NCBI GenBank assembly: GCA_030649025.1
Contig: JAUSGO010000035.1
Location: 1-36,926, forward strand
DNA from: a bacterium
GTDB taxonomy: Bacteria; Patescibacteriota; Minisyncoccia; JAUYLV01
Length of the DNA stretch: 36,926 bases
Direction of reading: 5' to 3'
Positions 16,022-23,203 of the stretch are shown here, piece after piece (within the stretch, counting starts at the first letter, position 1; the number at the start of each line of letters is the position of its first letter). Both the position numbers and the translations under genes were made by a program. The notes beneath the pieces were generated by a model, which ran no database searches, was not told the origin of the DNA, and saw nothing but the letters and a program-made list of their open reading frames with translations.

Positions 16022-16414
16022 ATGAAAATCACCACGAGAGGTTTTTATGCGGTAGAGGTTATGCGGGCATTAGCTTCGTGGGATAAGAGCTTGCCTATGT
16101 CCATTGCGGACATCGAGGAGAAAACGGGGATACCACGAGATTATATCGCAAGACTTCTTCTTCGTCTGAAACATGCGGATCTTGCCGAGAGCTTTCGGGG
16201 AAACGCGGGAGGATATCGCATCGCAAAAAAACCAAAAGATATATCTCTTGTTGATGTCTTTACTGCCGTAGGGGAGGATATCGCCCCATGGCCCGCAACC
16301 CCCCGGTCCTACAAGAGACGTCCGCTCATTTGTCCCATACATCCCGTTTGGCAAAGACTGTATACTACGAATAAGTCGTTTCTCGAGAAGACGTCTCTTA
16401 CCGATTTCTTGTAA
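16022..16414 (+). CDS. Rrf2/IscR-family transcriptional regulator lacking two cluster ligands
   Basis: A 130-residue protein that aligns with E. coli IscR without gaps through residue 110. The winged helix-turn-helix (ADIEEKTGIPRDYIARLLLRLK) and wing (FRGNAGGY, residues 58-65) are intact. Of the IscR cluster ligands Cys92, Cys98, Cys104 and His107, only Cys104 and His107 remain; positions 92 and 98 are Ala and Lys. Position 43, Glu in IscR, is Ala. In E. coli, Glu43 keeps the apo-protein off type-1 sites (from memory of structural work). So this protein may bind type-1 operators without a cluster. It ends shortly after the ligand region and lacks the E. coli tail. It sits directly before sufCB and is probably self-regulated. 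Confidence 0.9.
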   Translation: MKITTRGFYAVEVMRALASWDKSLPMSIADIEEKTGIPRDYIARLLLRLKHADLAESFRGNAGGYRIAKKPKDISLVDVFTAVGEDIAPWPATPRSYKRRPLICPIHPVWQRLYTTNKSFLEKTSLTDFL

Positions 16415-16476
16415 TTTTATTCTTGCCCAAAAGATACGCTATTGCCGATATTCTTTCCAAGGCCCTCTCCCAATCC

Positions 16477-16501
16477 AATCATGACTAAATTGGTCAAGAT
16501 T
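16477..16501. promoter_or_regulatory. IscR type-1-like operator, copy 3 (upstream of sufC)
   Basis: Core GACTAAATTGGTC with arms AATCA and AAGATT, identical over all 25 bp to copy 1. Its internal ATG (16481) opens a 23-codon frame starting MTKLVKIKK that stops at 16552, 23 bases before the sufC start. A possible -10 (TATATT) lies at 16542-16547. Confidence 0.75.
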
Positions 16502-16571
16502 AAAAAATTGATAAGCTCGTACTCGAGAGCGATACGTAGGATATATTTTTAAATCCCATCTTTAACGCTTC

Positions 16572-16596
16572 AATCATGACTAAATTAGTCAACATT
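16572..16596. promoter_or_regulatory. IscR type-1-like operator, copy 4 (overlaps the sufC start)
   Basis: Core GACTAAATTAGTC matches GACTRWWWYAGTC exactly. The ATG of sufC (16576-16578) lies inside the left arm, so the operator encodes the first seven residues of SufC (MTKLVNI). Bound regulator here could block elongation. Confidence 0.75.
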
Positions 16597-17370
16597 AAAA
16601 ATTTGCATGTTACGGTGAAAGAGGGCGCAGTGCATAAAACCGTGCTTGAGGGGGTTTCTTTGCAGGTGGGAAGGGGAGAAATCCATGCGCTCATGGGGCC
16701 GAACGGTTCTGGGAAAAGCTCGCTGGCGTACGCAGTGATGGGGCATCCATTGTATCGCGTCACAAAAGGTAGCATCACGTTCCAAGGAAAGAATCTACTT
16801 GTGCTTAAACCCGAACAACGTGCGCGGCTTGGCATATTCCTGTCATTCCAGGAACCGCCGGAGGTTGGAGGAGTGGCGCTAGGCACATTCCTGCGCACTA
16901 TTGCCAAAAAACAGCCGCATCTGCCGAATATTGATCCGCTCAAAGATGCTCCGGGCAGAAGACTTCAAATGAAAGAGGCGGCACTTGCAATGCAACGCGT
17001 GAAGGCTATCGCTCCGGCACTCGGTCTGCAAGAAGGTTTTTTTGATCGGGCGCTCAATGAAGGATTCTCCGGCGGTGAGAAGAAAAAAAGCGAGATTTTG
17101 CAGATGCTCGCGTTAAAGCCCAAGCTTGCCATTATTGACGAGATAGACTCGGGGCTCGACTTCGATTCGCTTAAAACAATAACTGCTTCATTAAAAAAAG
17201 CCGTCAAAGACGGCATGGGACTGGTTCTGATAAGCCACTACACGCGGATTTTTAAGACACTCAAACCCAAATTCGTGCACGTATTGAAAGGAGGAAAAAT
17301 AGCCATTGAAGGAGGTTCGTCAATGCTTAAAAAATTAGATTCCAACGGATACGGCAATTTAGGAACTTAA
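16576..17370 (+). CDS. sufC: Fe-S cluster assembly ATPase SufC
   Basis: A 264-residue ABC-type ATPase. Walker A is GPNGSGKSS at 41-49, the signature is SGGEKKKSE at 165-173, and Walker B is AIIDEIDSGLD at 185-195, with the His of the H-loop in LISHYTRI. The EKKK signature and DEIDSGLD are SufC hallmarks. It works in the cytoplasm in the SufBCD complex, where ATP binding drives the scaffold change needed for cluster assembly. The family usually starts near MLxIKNLHV, which fits the ATG at 16576 within the operator. No Shine-Dalgarno sequence is visible. sufB starts 8 bases after its stop. Confidence 0.95.
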   Translation: MTKLVNIKNLHVTVKEGAVHKTVLEGVSLQVGRGEIHALMGPNGSGKSSLAYAVMGHPLYRVTKGSITFQGKNLLVLKPEQRARLGIFLSFQEPPEVGGVALGTFLRTIAKKQPHLPNIDPLKDAPGRRLQMKEAALAMQRVKAIAPALGLQEGFFDRALNEGFSGGEKKKSEILQMLALKPKLAIIDEIDSGLDFDSLKTITASLKKAVKDGMGLVLISHYTRIFKTLKPKFVHVLKGGKIAIEGGSSMLKKLDSNGYGNLGT

Positions 17371-17378
17371 AACTTGTT

Positions 17379-18773
17379 ATGCAGACAAAGGTTAAAACCG
17401 AGGAATACCGATACGGATTCCACGATACGGAAAAAACGCTCTATCAAACAGCTCCCGGGCTTTCGCGCCGCGTGGTTGAAGAGATATCGCATATTAAAAA
17501 TGAACCTGCGTGGATGCGGGAATTCCGTTTGCGCGCGTATGATGTTTTTCTGGCAAAGCAAATGCCGCAGTGGGGAGGAGAGCTTTCAAACATCGATTTT
17601 AACAATATCGTTTATTACGCAAAGACCGCCGACAAACAATCAAGAAGCTGGGAAGATGTGCCGCCGCAGATAAAAAATACCTTTGAGCGCCTCGGTGTAC
17701 CGGAGGCAGAGCGGAGGCTTTTTGCGGGAGTCGGCGCGCAGTACGATTCGGATGTCATTTATCACAACGTACGGGAGGATCTAGAAAAACAGGGGGTCAT
17801 TTTCGCGGATACGGATACGGCGGTGCAAAAATACCCGGACCTCGTGAAAAAATATTTCGGCTCGATTATTCCTGTCGGAGATAACAAATTCGCCGCACTG
17901 AACTCTGCATGTTGGTCCGGCGGAAGTTTTATTTATGTGCCCAAGGGCGTGAAAGTGGAGATGCCTCTGCAAGCATATTTTCGCATCAACTCCAAAAATT
18001 TTGGCCAGTTCGAGCGGACGCTCATTATTGCCGACGAAGGAAGCGACCTCCATTACATTGAAGGGTGTACTGCGCCCGTGTATTCCACCGATTCATTGCA
18101 TGCGGCCGTGGTTGAGATCATTGCACATAAGAACGCGCATGTGCGTTATACGACAATACAGAACTGGTCTTCGAACGTCTACAATCTTGTCACCAAGCGC
18201 GCCCGGGCCGAAGAAGGCGCGTTCGTGGAATGGATCGACGGAAATCTCGGGTCAAAACTGACCATGAAATATCCAAGCGTATTCATGTTCGGGAGGGGAG
18301 CGCGAGCCGATATACTTTCCATGGCGCTTGCGGGACCCGGACAGCACCAGGATGCGGGAGCTAAAGTGGTACACCTTGCGCCAGATACCACTTCAAGTAT
18401 TATTTCAAAATCGGTTTCATTCGGCGGAGGACGAACAACGTATCGCGGGCTTGCAAAGGTTGTTAAGGGCGCGGAGCGGAGCCGTATTTCGGTTCGTTGC
18501 GACGCGCTCATTCTTGACCCGGAATCGCGCTCGGACACTTATCCCACAATGGCTATTGAGGAAGAGAATGTACGGGTTGAACATGAAGCAACCGTATCTC
18601 GGATTGGTGAGAAGGAATTATTTTATTTAAATGCGCGCGGACTTACGCAAATAGAGGCGACAAGCATGATAGTCGCGGGATTTTTTGAGCCACTTGCGAA
18701 AGTTTTGCCGATCGATTATGCGATTGAGTTGAATAGGTTGATTGAGATGGAAATGGAAGGAAGCGTGGGGTAG
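17379..18773 (+). CDS. sufB: Fe-S cluster assembly scaffold SufB
   Basis: A 464-residue protein of normal length. It has the SufB N-terminus (YRYGFHDTEKTLYQTAPGLS), the beta-helix core with NSACWSGGSFIYVPKGVKVEMPLQAYFRIN, YIEGCTAPVYSTDSLHAAVVEI, and the C-terminal SRSDTYPTMAIEEENVRVEHEATVSRI followed by YLNARGLTQIEA. The Cys in EGCTAP and the one in VRCDALI match conserved SufB cysteines used for sulfur transfer and cluster binding. It forms the scaffold with SufC and SufD. It is co-transcribed with sufC. Its stop codon is the first base triplet of a long imperfect inverted repeat. Confidence 0.95.
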   Translation: MQTKVKTEEYRYGFHDTEKTLYQTAPGLSRRVVEEISHIKNEPAWMREFRLRAYDVFLAKQMPQWGGELSNIDFNNIVYYAKTADKQSRSWEDVPPQIKNTFERLGVPEAERRLFAGVGAQYDSDVIYHNVREDLEKQGVIFADTDTAVQKYPDLVKKYFGSIIPVGDNKFAALNSACWSGGSFIYVPKGVKVEMPLQAYFRINSKNFGQFERTLIIADEGSDLHYIEGCTAPVYSTDSLHAAVVEIIAHKNAHVRYTTIQNWSSNVYNLVTKRARAEEGAFVEWIDGNLGSKLTMKYPSVFMFGRGARADILSMALAGPGQHQDAGAKVVHLAPDTTSSIISKSVSFGGGRTTYRGLAKVVKGAERSRISVRCDALILDPESRSDTYPTMAIEEENVRVEHEATVSRIGEKELFYLNARGLTQIEATSMIVAGFFEPLAKVLPIDYAIELNRLIEMEMEGSVG

Positions 18774-18930
18774 GTTTTATTGTTTGTTGTTCGTCCTTGC
18801 TGCGCATTTGCAATTTTTCTCCACCAAGGGAGGCGCACGTTTCAACCCTCCCAAAGTTAAAGTATTGATCCCTCCCTTGAGTTCCGAAAAATCACAAATA
18901 CGCAGCAAAACTCGCGAGCAACAAAACCTA
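18771..18930 (+). repeat. Long imperfect inverted repeat directly after sufB
   Basis: The left arm (18771-18833) and the reverse complement of the right arm (18871-18930) both begin TAGGTTTT and end CAAGGGAGG, with shared blocks TTGCTGCG, ATTTG and ATTTTTC between. About three quarters of positions match. Inside the loop, CCCTCCC at 18846-18852 can compete with the right arm for GGGAGG (18828-18833). The stop codon of sufB is the first triplet of the left arm. It may be an RNA structure that protects or ends the sufCB transcript, or a remnant of a small mobile element. Confidence 0.6.
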
Positions 18931-18956
18931 ATGGGTGGGAAATGATGTGTAAAGAA

Positions 18957-18981
18957 AATCGGCCGCCGGGGGCGGCCGATG
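18957..18981. terminator. GC-rich terminator hairpin
   Basis: ATCGGCCGCC (18958-18967) and GGCGGCCGAT (18971-18980) with a GGG loop. On the minus strand it is followed by TTTTCTTT, so it best serves the small gene ending at 18997; it may also stop read-through from sufB. Confidence 0.75.
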
Positions 18982-18996
18982 TGAGGGCTTGCTTCC

Positions 18997-19164
18997 TCAT
19001 TGGAAGCTTGTGCTCGAGAGCGACGTCTGGGCTTGTGCCAAGACGACCTGCAGGAACTGAAAGAACTTAAGGAGAGTAGTTTCGAAGCCGGAGAACACGT
19101 CCGACATCAAGACTTTCAGCAAGATGATGAGGATGACAAGCCCTATTGCAGAGAATAGCTTCAT
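18997..19164 (-). CDS. Small hydrophobic membrane protein
   Basis: A protein of 55 residues from the ATG at 19164, chosen because an AGGAT site lies about 8 bases upstream and the frame upstream of it is polar and unlike a signal. It starts MKLFSAIGLVILIILLKVLM, one membrane helix, followed by an amphipathic stretch (FSGFETTLLKFFQFLQVVLAQA) and a polar Ser/Thr tail. It is encoded on the opposite strand inside the suf island, between sufB and the hydrolase gene. No family is recognised. Confidence 0.55.
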   Translation of the reverse strand: MKLFSAIGLVILIILLKVLMSDVFSGFETTLLKFFQFLQVVLAQAQTSLSSTSFQ

Positions 19165-19337
19165 AAGAAGTATCCTGCGGAGAGAGGCTTGGTGCGGCGT
19201 TGACCAAGCGCCGCCTGGTCGACTCATCATCGGCCACTTCCCTCCCGGTAAAAACCCATAAAAGGTTCTGGCCTGGAGAGACGTGGAGGAGTGAAGGAAC
19301 TTTCAGAGCATTCTATTATACAACTAATAGTGCAAAT

Positions 19338-20243
19338 ATGTCAATATCTAAAAAAAATCTATTTAGCATCGAGAGGATATCTACGGAAGATGGTTTGACG
19401 CTTGAGGGCATTGTTGCCAAATCAAAAAACCGCCGGAAAAAAATGGCGGTATTGTTCGTGCATGGTCTGGGGGGTTCGTATGGAAATGCAGTACGCAATA
19501 AGGAGCTGGCAAGGGCGTGCGTGAAGAATGGAATGGCATACGCCATCTTTAATAACCGAGGACACGACGTAGTATCGTCTTTCCGCAAGAAATTTAGCGG
19601 CAAAAACATAAGCTCCAAACACATATACGGCGGTATGGCGTTTGAGAAATTCGAGGAATGTATTTTTGACATTCGTGCGATGCTGAAGTTTCTGGAGAAG
19701 ATCGGGTATCCGAAGGTCGTGCTTCTTGGGCATAGCACCGGTGCCAACAAAGTCCTTTACTATTTTTATAAGACCAAAGATAAAAGAGTGCGCGGGCTTT
19801 GTCTTGCAGGACCTCTTAGCGATATCGTCATTGAAAAGCAGAGCCTTGGAAGGAAATTTTATCAAACGCTCAAGAAAGTTAAGAAATTTGCAAAACGTAA
19901 TCCCGACTCATTACTTCCGCCATCCATCACTTCCCGCATTATGACCGCGCGACGGTATTTGAGCCTGCATACGCCCGGAGGGGCCGAGGATACGTTTCCG
20001 TATGCTTACAAAGGCAGGGGATTCAGAGAATTAAAAACCATACGCATTCCGGTCTCGGTTATTCTTGGGGAAAAAGATTCGTATCTTGACCGGCCCGCGA
20101 AGGATCTTATTAAAGTATTCAAGAAGAATACGCTGCGGGCAAAAACTTTTCACGGCGTCAGCATCAAGGGAGGGGATCACAGTTATTACGGGCGGGAGCG
20201 GGAGTTTGCAAACGCAGTGACCGATTGGGCAAAAAATATTTAA
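19338..20243 (+). CDS. Alpha/beta hydrolase
   Basis: A 301-residue protein from the ATG at 19338; the longer frame from 19200 crosses the promoter region and is unlikely. The serine hydrolase fold is complete: oxyanion motif VHGLGGSYGN, nucleophile elbow GHSTGA, acid in LGEKDSYLD and His in GGDHSYYG. The group resembles serine aminopeptidase S33/UPF0227-like esterases that act on small esters or amides in the cytoplasm. It lies between sufB and sufD, which is unusual for a suf operon. A TATTAT-type -10 element at 19314-19319 suggests its own promoter. The substrate is unknown. Confidence 0.8.
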   Translation: MSISKKNLFSIERISTEDGLTLEGIVAKSKNRRKKMAVLFVHGLGGSYGNAVRNKELARACVKNGMAYAIFNNRGHDVVSSFRKKFSGKNISSKHIYGGMAFEKFEECIFDIRAMLKFLEKIGYPKVVLLGHSTGANKVLYYFYKTKDKRVRGLCLAGPLSDIVIEKQSLGRKFYQTLKKVKKFAKRNPDSLLPPSITSRIMTARRYLSLHTPGGAEDTFPYAYKGRGFRELKTIRIPVSVILGEKDSYLDRPAKDLIKVFKKNTLRAKTFHGVSIKGGDHSYYGREREFANAVTDWAKNI

Positions 20244-20286
20244 GAAATAGGGATGCCGGCGTAGGGGACGAGGATGCTTCTTATTC

Positions 20287-20311
20287 AATCATGACTAAAT
20301 TAGTCAACATT
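20287..20311. promoter_or_regulatory. IscR type-1-like operator, copy 5 (upstream of sufD)
   Basis: Core GACTAAATTAGTC, identical over 25 bp to copies 4 and 6. Its internal ATG (20291) gives MTKLVNIR and a stop at 20317. Confidence 0.75.
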
Positions 20312-20358
20312 AGATAAGCCACCCCTTCTTCTGTCTATTTTTTCTCCCTTTCTTTTTT

Positions 20359-20383
20359 AATCATGACTAAATTAGTCAACATT
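20359..20383. promoter_or_regulatory. IscR type-1-like operator, copy 6 (directly before sufD)
   Basis: The core is the same as in copies 4 and 5, and the site lies 72 bp after copy 5. It ends 14 bases before the sufD start and contains the start codon of the leader frame at 20363. Confidence 0.75.
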
Positions 20384-20401
20384 AAACATAGCTACGCATG
20401 A
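20363..20401 (+). other. Candidate 12-codon leader peptide coupled to sufD
   Basis: The ATG inside operator copy 6 reads MTKLVNIKHSYA and ends in TGA at 20399-20401. That stop shares bases with the sufD ATG (20398-20400) in an ATGA overlap, the usual form of translational coupling. Whether it is translated is not known. It has the same first seven residues as SufC. Confidence 0.4.
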
Positions 20402-21060
20402 GCGCTAAAAGAAAAATCAAAACTGTGGCGGGGAGCGCATTACATACGCCGCACACGGCGCAAACGGAGTGCGTCTTTTCTCAGGATATGACCGACAATT
20501 GGGAACGGGAATTTGTGTTTGACCAAGAGGCCGAGCAGAGAAAGTATGTCTTTATTTTTCAGGGAAAAGTTCCCGAGCGCGTAAACCTGTCTCTGCGGCT
20601 TGCGGCCCGTAATACCCGTGTGGAAGTGGTTTCGGTTTTTTTGGGGAAAGGCAATATGCGCTCAAAAATCAATTTTACGGTGTCTCACGAAGCGCCCGAA
20701 ACGTTCGGCAGGATACTTTTTAAGGCGGCTCTTTTTGATGAATCGCGGGTTGATTTTGCGGGGATGCTTAAAATAGCAAAAGGGGCCGATGGCAGCGATT
20801 CATATCTTCAGGCCCGCGCCCTTTTGGTATCTTCCAAGGCCATGGCTCGGCTTGACCCGGGGCTTGAGATACTGGCCAATAACGTCAAGGCATCGCATGG
20901 AGCGACCGTTGGACGCTTGCGTGAGCAGGATGTATTCTATTTACAGAGTCGCGGACTTTCTAAGGAAGATGCAGGGCGCATGCTGGTCACCGGATTTTTT
21001 TCTGATGCCTTGCGTATGATGCCGGAGGAAGTTAACGAAAAAGTGAGTAAATTTTTGTAG
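20398..21060 (+). CDS. sufD: SufD-like Fe-S assembly protein, short form
   Basis: A 220-residue protein, about half the usual SufD length. It keeps the C-terminal half of the SufB/SufD beta-helix (INFTVSHEAPETFGRILFKAALFDESRVDFAGMLKIAKGADGSDSYLQARALLVS) and the closing helical segment (LEILANNVKASHGATVGRLREQDVFYLQSRGLSKEDAGRMLVTGFF), which contacts SufC and SufB. The N-terminal helical domain is missing. It probably forms the heterodimer with SufB in a reduced complex. The start overlaps the leader stop. Two operator copies precede it, so it is controlled apart from sufCB. Confidence 0.85.
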   Translation: MSAKRKIKTVAGSALHTPHTAQTECVFSQDMTDNWEREFVFDQEAEQRKYVFIFQGKVPERVNLSLRLAARNTRVEVVSVFLGKGNMRSKINFTVSHEAPETFGRILFKAALFDESRVDFAGMLKIAKGADGSDSYLQARALLVSSKAMARLDPGLEILANNVKASHGATVGRLREQDVFYLQSRGLSKEDAGRMLVTGFFSDALRMMPEEVNEKVSKFL

Positions 21061-21070
21061 TCTGTGGTCT

Positions 21071-21793
21071 ATGGCCATGAAATATAATGCCGCAATCGTG
21101 ATCATTGGTCCAACTGGCGTAGGCAAGACGGCGGTTGCGTTCGAGCTTGCAAGACGAGCGGGCAACGGAGAGGTGATAAATTTAGATACGACATTCCTTT
21201 TCAGGCATTTTCCGATCGGCACGGGGCTGGCCGATGCGCTTAAAGAAAAGGGGGTCAAGAAGCATCTCTATGAACTTCTTGAACCGGACGAAGCGGTCAT
21301 CCCGGCTGCAACGTATGCTGGAATGGTGCGCGATACCTGTGCCAAGATACTATTGGGCGAAGGGTTGCCCATCATTGAAGGAGGTTCAACAACATTCTTC
21401 CCGGCTCTTTTTGACCTCAACAGCGAAGCAAAATTCTGCCAATCCCTTATCGGGCTAACTCCTGCTCCCGGCTTCGATCTCAAGGAAAACATCATCCGAA
21501 GGGTCAATGCAATGCTGGAGAAGGGGCTTCTCGATGAAATAAGGGAGGGTCTCAAAAAATATCGGGACAGTTTTATTATGAAAACCGCGTATTGCACCAC
21601 TCCGTTAGTTCCTTATCTTGAAGGGAGCGTCACTCTAGAGCAGGCGAAAGAGAAGATCGTCCAAGGGTGTCTTGTGTACGCAGAGCGCCAACTGAACGTA
21701 TTCAGGCAATATTTTGGGATAACGTGGCTGGAGCACGAACCGGCAAAATTATCTCAAACGGTGAGCAAGATCTTATCCCTAATGAGTACCTGA
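21071..21793 (+). CDS. MiaA-like isopentenyltransferase lacking the central insert
   Basis: A 240-residue protein; MiaA is usually about 300. The P-loop GPTGVGKTAVAFELA (residues 13-27), Asp in VINLDTTFLF, HLYELLEPDEA, LPIIEGGSTTF, and the C-terminal RRVNAMLEKGLLDEI ... YAERQLNVFRQYFGITWLE align with MiaA, which adds dimethylallyl to A37 of tRNA. The roughly 60 residues between the GGxTxF region and the RV-x-x-ML helix, which in MiaA form the tRNA-gripping swivel part, are gone, as is the usual DSxQxY form. The substrate may be a shorter RNA or a nucleotide. It sits between sufD and sufS; i6A is the substrate of the Fe-S enzyme MiaB. Confidence 0.7.
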   Translation: MAMKYNAAIVIIGPTGVGKTAVAFELARRAGNGEVINLDTTFLFRHFPIGTGLADALKEKGVKKHLYELLEPDEAVIPAATYAGMVRDTCAKILLGEGLPIIEGGSTTFFPALFDLNSEAKFCQSLIGLTPAPGFDLKENIIRRVNAMLEKGLLDEIREGLKKYRDSFIMKTAYCTTPLVPYLEGSVTLEQAKEKIVQGCLVYAERQLNVFRQYFGITWLEHEPAKLSQTVSKILSLMST

Positions 21794-21879
21794 TTGTTCT
21801 ACGCTACTTGTATAAGGGGGTATTATGGCCTCCAGAATACAGCATCCTGCCTCGTGCATGATCATAGGATATTAAACAC

Positions 21880-23094
21880 ATGATTCCCCAAACCATCAAA
21901 AACGATTTTCCAATATTTGCCGAGCATCCGGAGCTCGTGTATTTGGACAGCACCGCAACGGCGCAAAAGCCCAAGGCCGTTATTGACGCGATATCGGAGC
22001 ATTACACAAAACGCAATGCCAACGTGCATCGCGGGATATATGGTATTTCGGAGGAAGCGACCGTCGCGTATGAAGCGGCACGGGAGAAAATCGCCAAGTT
22101 CATCAACGCGCCAAGCTCTCGTAATATCATATTCGTGCGTAATGCCACCGAGGGTATAAACTTGCTTGCCCATTCGTGGGGGCAGGACAACTTGAAAGAA
22201 GGGGACGAGGTGCTTACCACGCTCATGGAGCATCATGCCAACATCGTCCCCTGGCACATGCGCGCAAAGTCTCATGGCATAACGGTTGCGTTCATGGGGG
22301 TTACGAAAGACGGGTATTTGGATGAAGCTGGTATTGAAAATAAAGTTTCCGGAAAAACCAAACTTGCCGCCTTCACCCATGCCTCAAATGTGCTGGGTAC
22401 CATAAATCCGGTAAAAAAGCTCACCGAGTATTTTCATAAGCGCGGCATACCCGTTCTGGTTGACGGCGCGCAAGCCGTTCCGCATTTCAAAGTTGATGTG
22501 CAGGATATCGGTTGCGATTTTTACGTATTTTCGGGCCACAAGATGCTGGGCCCTTCGGGTATTGGGGTGTTGTATGTAAGCGATGCCTGGCTTGATAAGT
22601 TACCACCGTTTCTTGGGGGAGGGGAGATGATTATGAGTGTTACGCAAAAGGATTTTACGTATCAGGAGGCTCCACTGCGTTTTGAGGCGGGAACCCCGGC
22701 CATTGAAGCGGCCATTGGCTTGGGGGCTGCGATTGATTATCTTGCGAGCATCGGTATGGACGAGATACGGAAGCACGAAATTGAACTTACTGCATACGCG
22801 CTTGAGGAGCTTGCCAAGATTCCTGGGCTTATCGTTCACGGTCCCAAAAAAGCAGAAGACCGAACAGGAGTTGTGGCATTTACCATGGCCAATATCCATC
22901 CGCACGACCTTGCTTCATTGCTTGATGCGGAACACATTTGCATGCGCGCGGGAAACCACTGCACCATGCCTTTGCATATGGATGTTCTGGGGGTTCCAGC
23001 CACCACCCGTATGAGTTTCTACATTTACAACAGCAAGGAAGATATTGAAAAAGCAGTCTCGGTACTTAAAAATATTTCTGCGGAACTGTGTTAG
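21880..23094 (+). CDS. sufS: Cysteine desulfurase SufS (group II)
   Basis: A 404-residue PLP enzyme of full length. It begins IKNDFPIF ... VYLDSTATAQKP, has NVHRGIYGIS, THASNVLGT, the PLP Lys221 in SGHKMLGPSGIG, and the catalytic Cys361 in RAGNHCTMPLH, which is the SufS pattern. It takes sulfur from cysteine as an enzyme persulfide and passes it to SufU or SufB in the cytoplasm. The SufU-like protein is encoded next. An AGGAT precedes the start by about 10 bases. No operator copy lies in the 86 bases upstream. Confidence 0.95.
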   Translation: MIPQTIKNDFPIFAEHPELVYLDSTATAQKPKAVIDAISEHYTKRNANVHRGIYGISEEATVAYEAAREKIAKFINAPSSRNIIFVRNATEGINLLAHSWGQDNLKEGDEVLTTLMEHHANIVPWHMRAKSHGITVAFMGVTKDGYLDEAGIENKVSGKTKLAAFTHASNVLGTINPVKKLTEYFHKRGIPVLVDGAQAVPHFKVDVQDIGCDFYVFSGHKMLGPSGIGVLYVSDAWLDKLPPFLGGGEMIMSVTQKDFTYQEAPLRFEAGTPAIEAAIGLGAAIDYLASIGMDEIRKHEIELTAYALEELAKIPGLIVHGPKKAEDRTGVVAFTMANIHPHDLASLLDAEHICMRAGNHCTMPLHMDVLGVPATTRMSFYIYNSKEDIEKAVSVLKNISAELC

Positions 23095-23141
23095 TTACCA
23101 CATCTTCCCATTAAATCATCAAGACCTGCCTAAAACCTCCA

Positions 23142-23167
23142 TTTGCTAATTTGCGCAAATTAGCAAA
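23142..23167. repeat. 26-bp perfect palindrome between sufS and sufU
   Basis: TTTGCTAATTTGC is followed at once by its exact reverse complement. There is no T run after it on either strand, so it is not a standard terminator. It lies 37 bp before the sufU start. It may be an operator for a second dimeric regulator or an RNA processing hairpin. Confidence 0.65.
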
Positions 23168-23203
23168 AGGTTGGACGCCAGGGAGTTTTTCCCGGTGAAT
23201 CTT

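Noticed and set aside
19200-19337. N-terminal extension of the alpha/beta hydrolase
   Set aside because: The extra 46 residues cross a likely promoter and are not hydrolase-like; the ATG at 19338 fits better.
8150-20383. The 25-bp repeats as a transposable element or MITE
   Set aside because: The flanks differ, there are no target duplications, and all copies lie at control positions of Fe-S related genes.
16477-20383. Operators other than copy 2 as minus-strand promoters using TTGAC as the -35
   Set aside because: No acceptable -10 element lies 16-18 bp further on; only the rrf2 copy has one (TATCAT).
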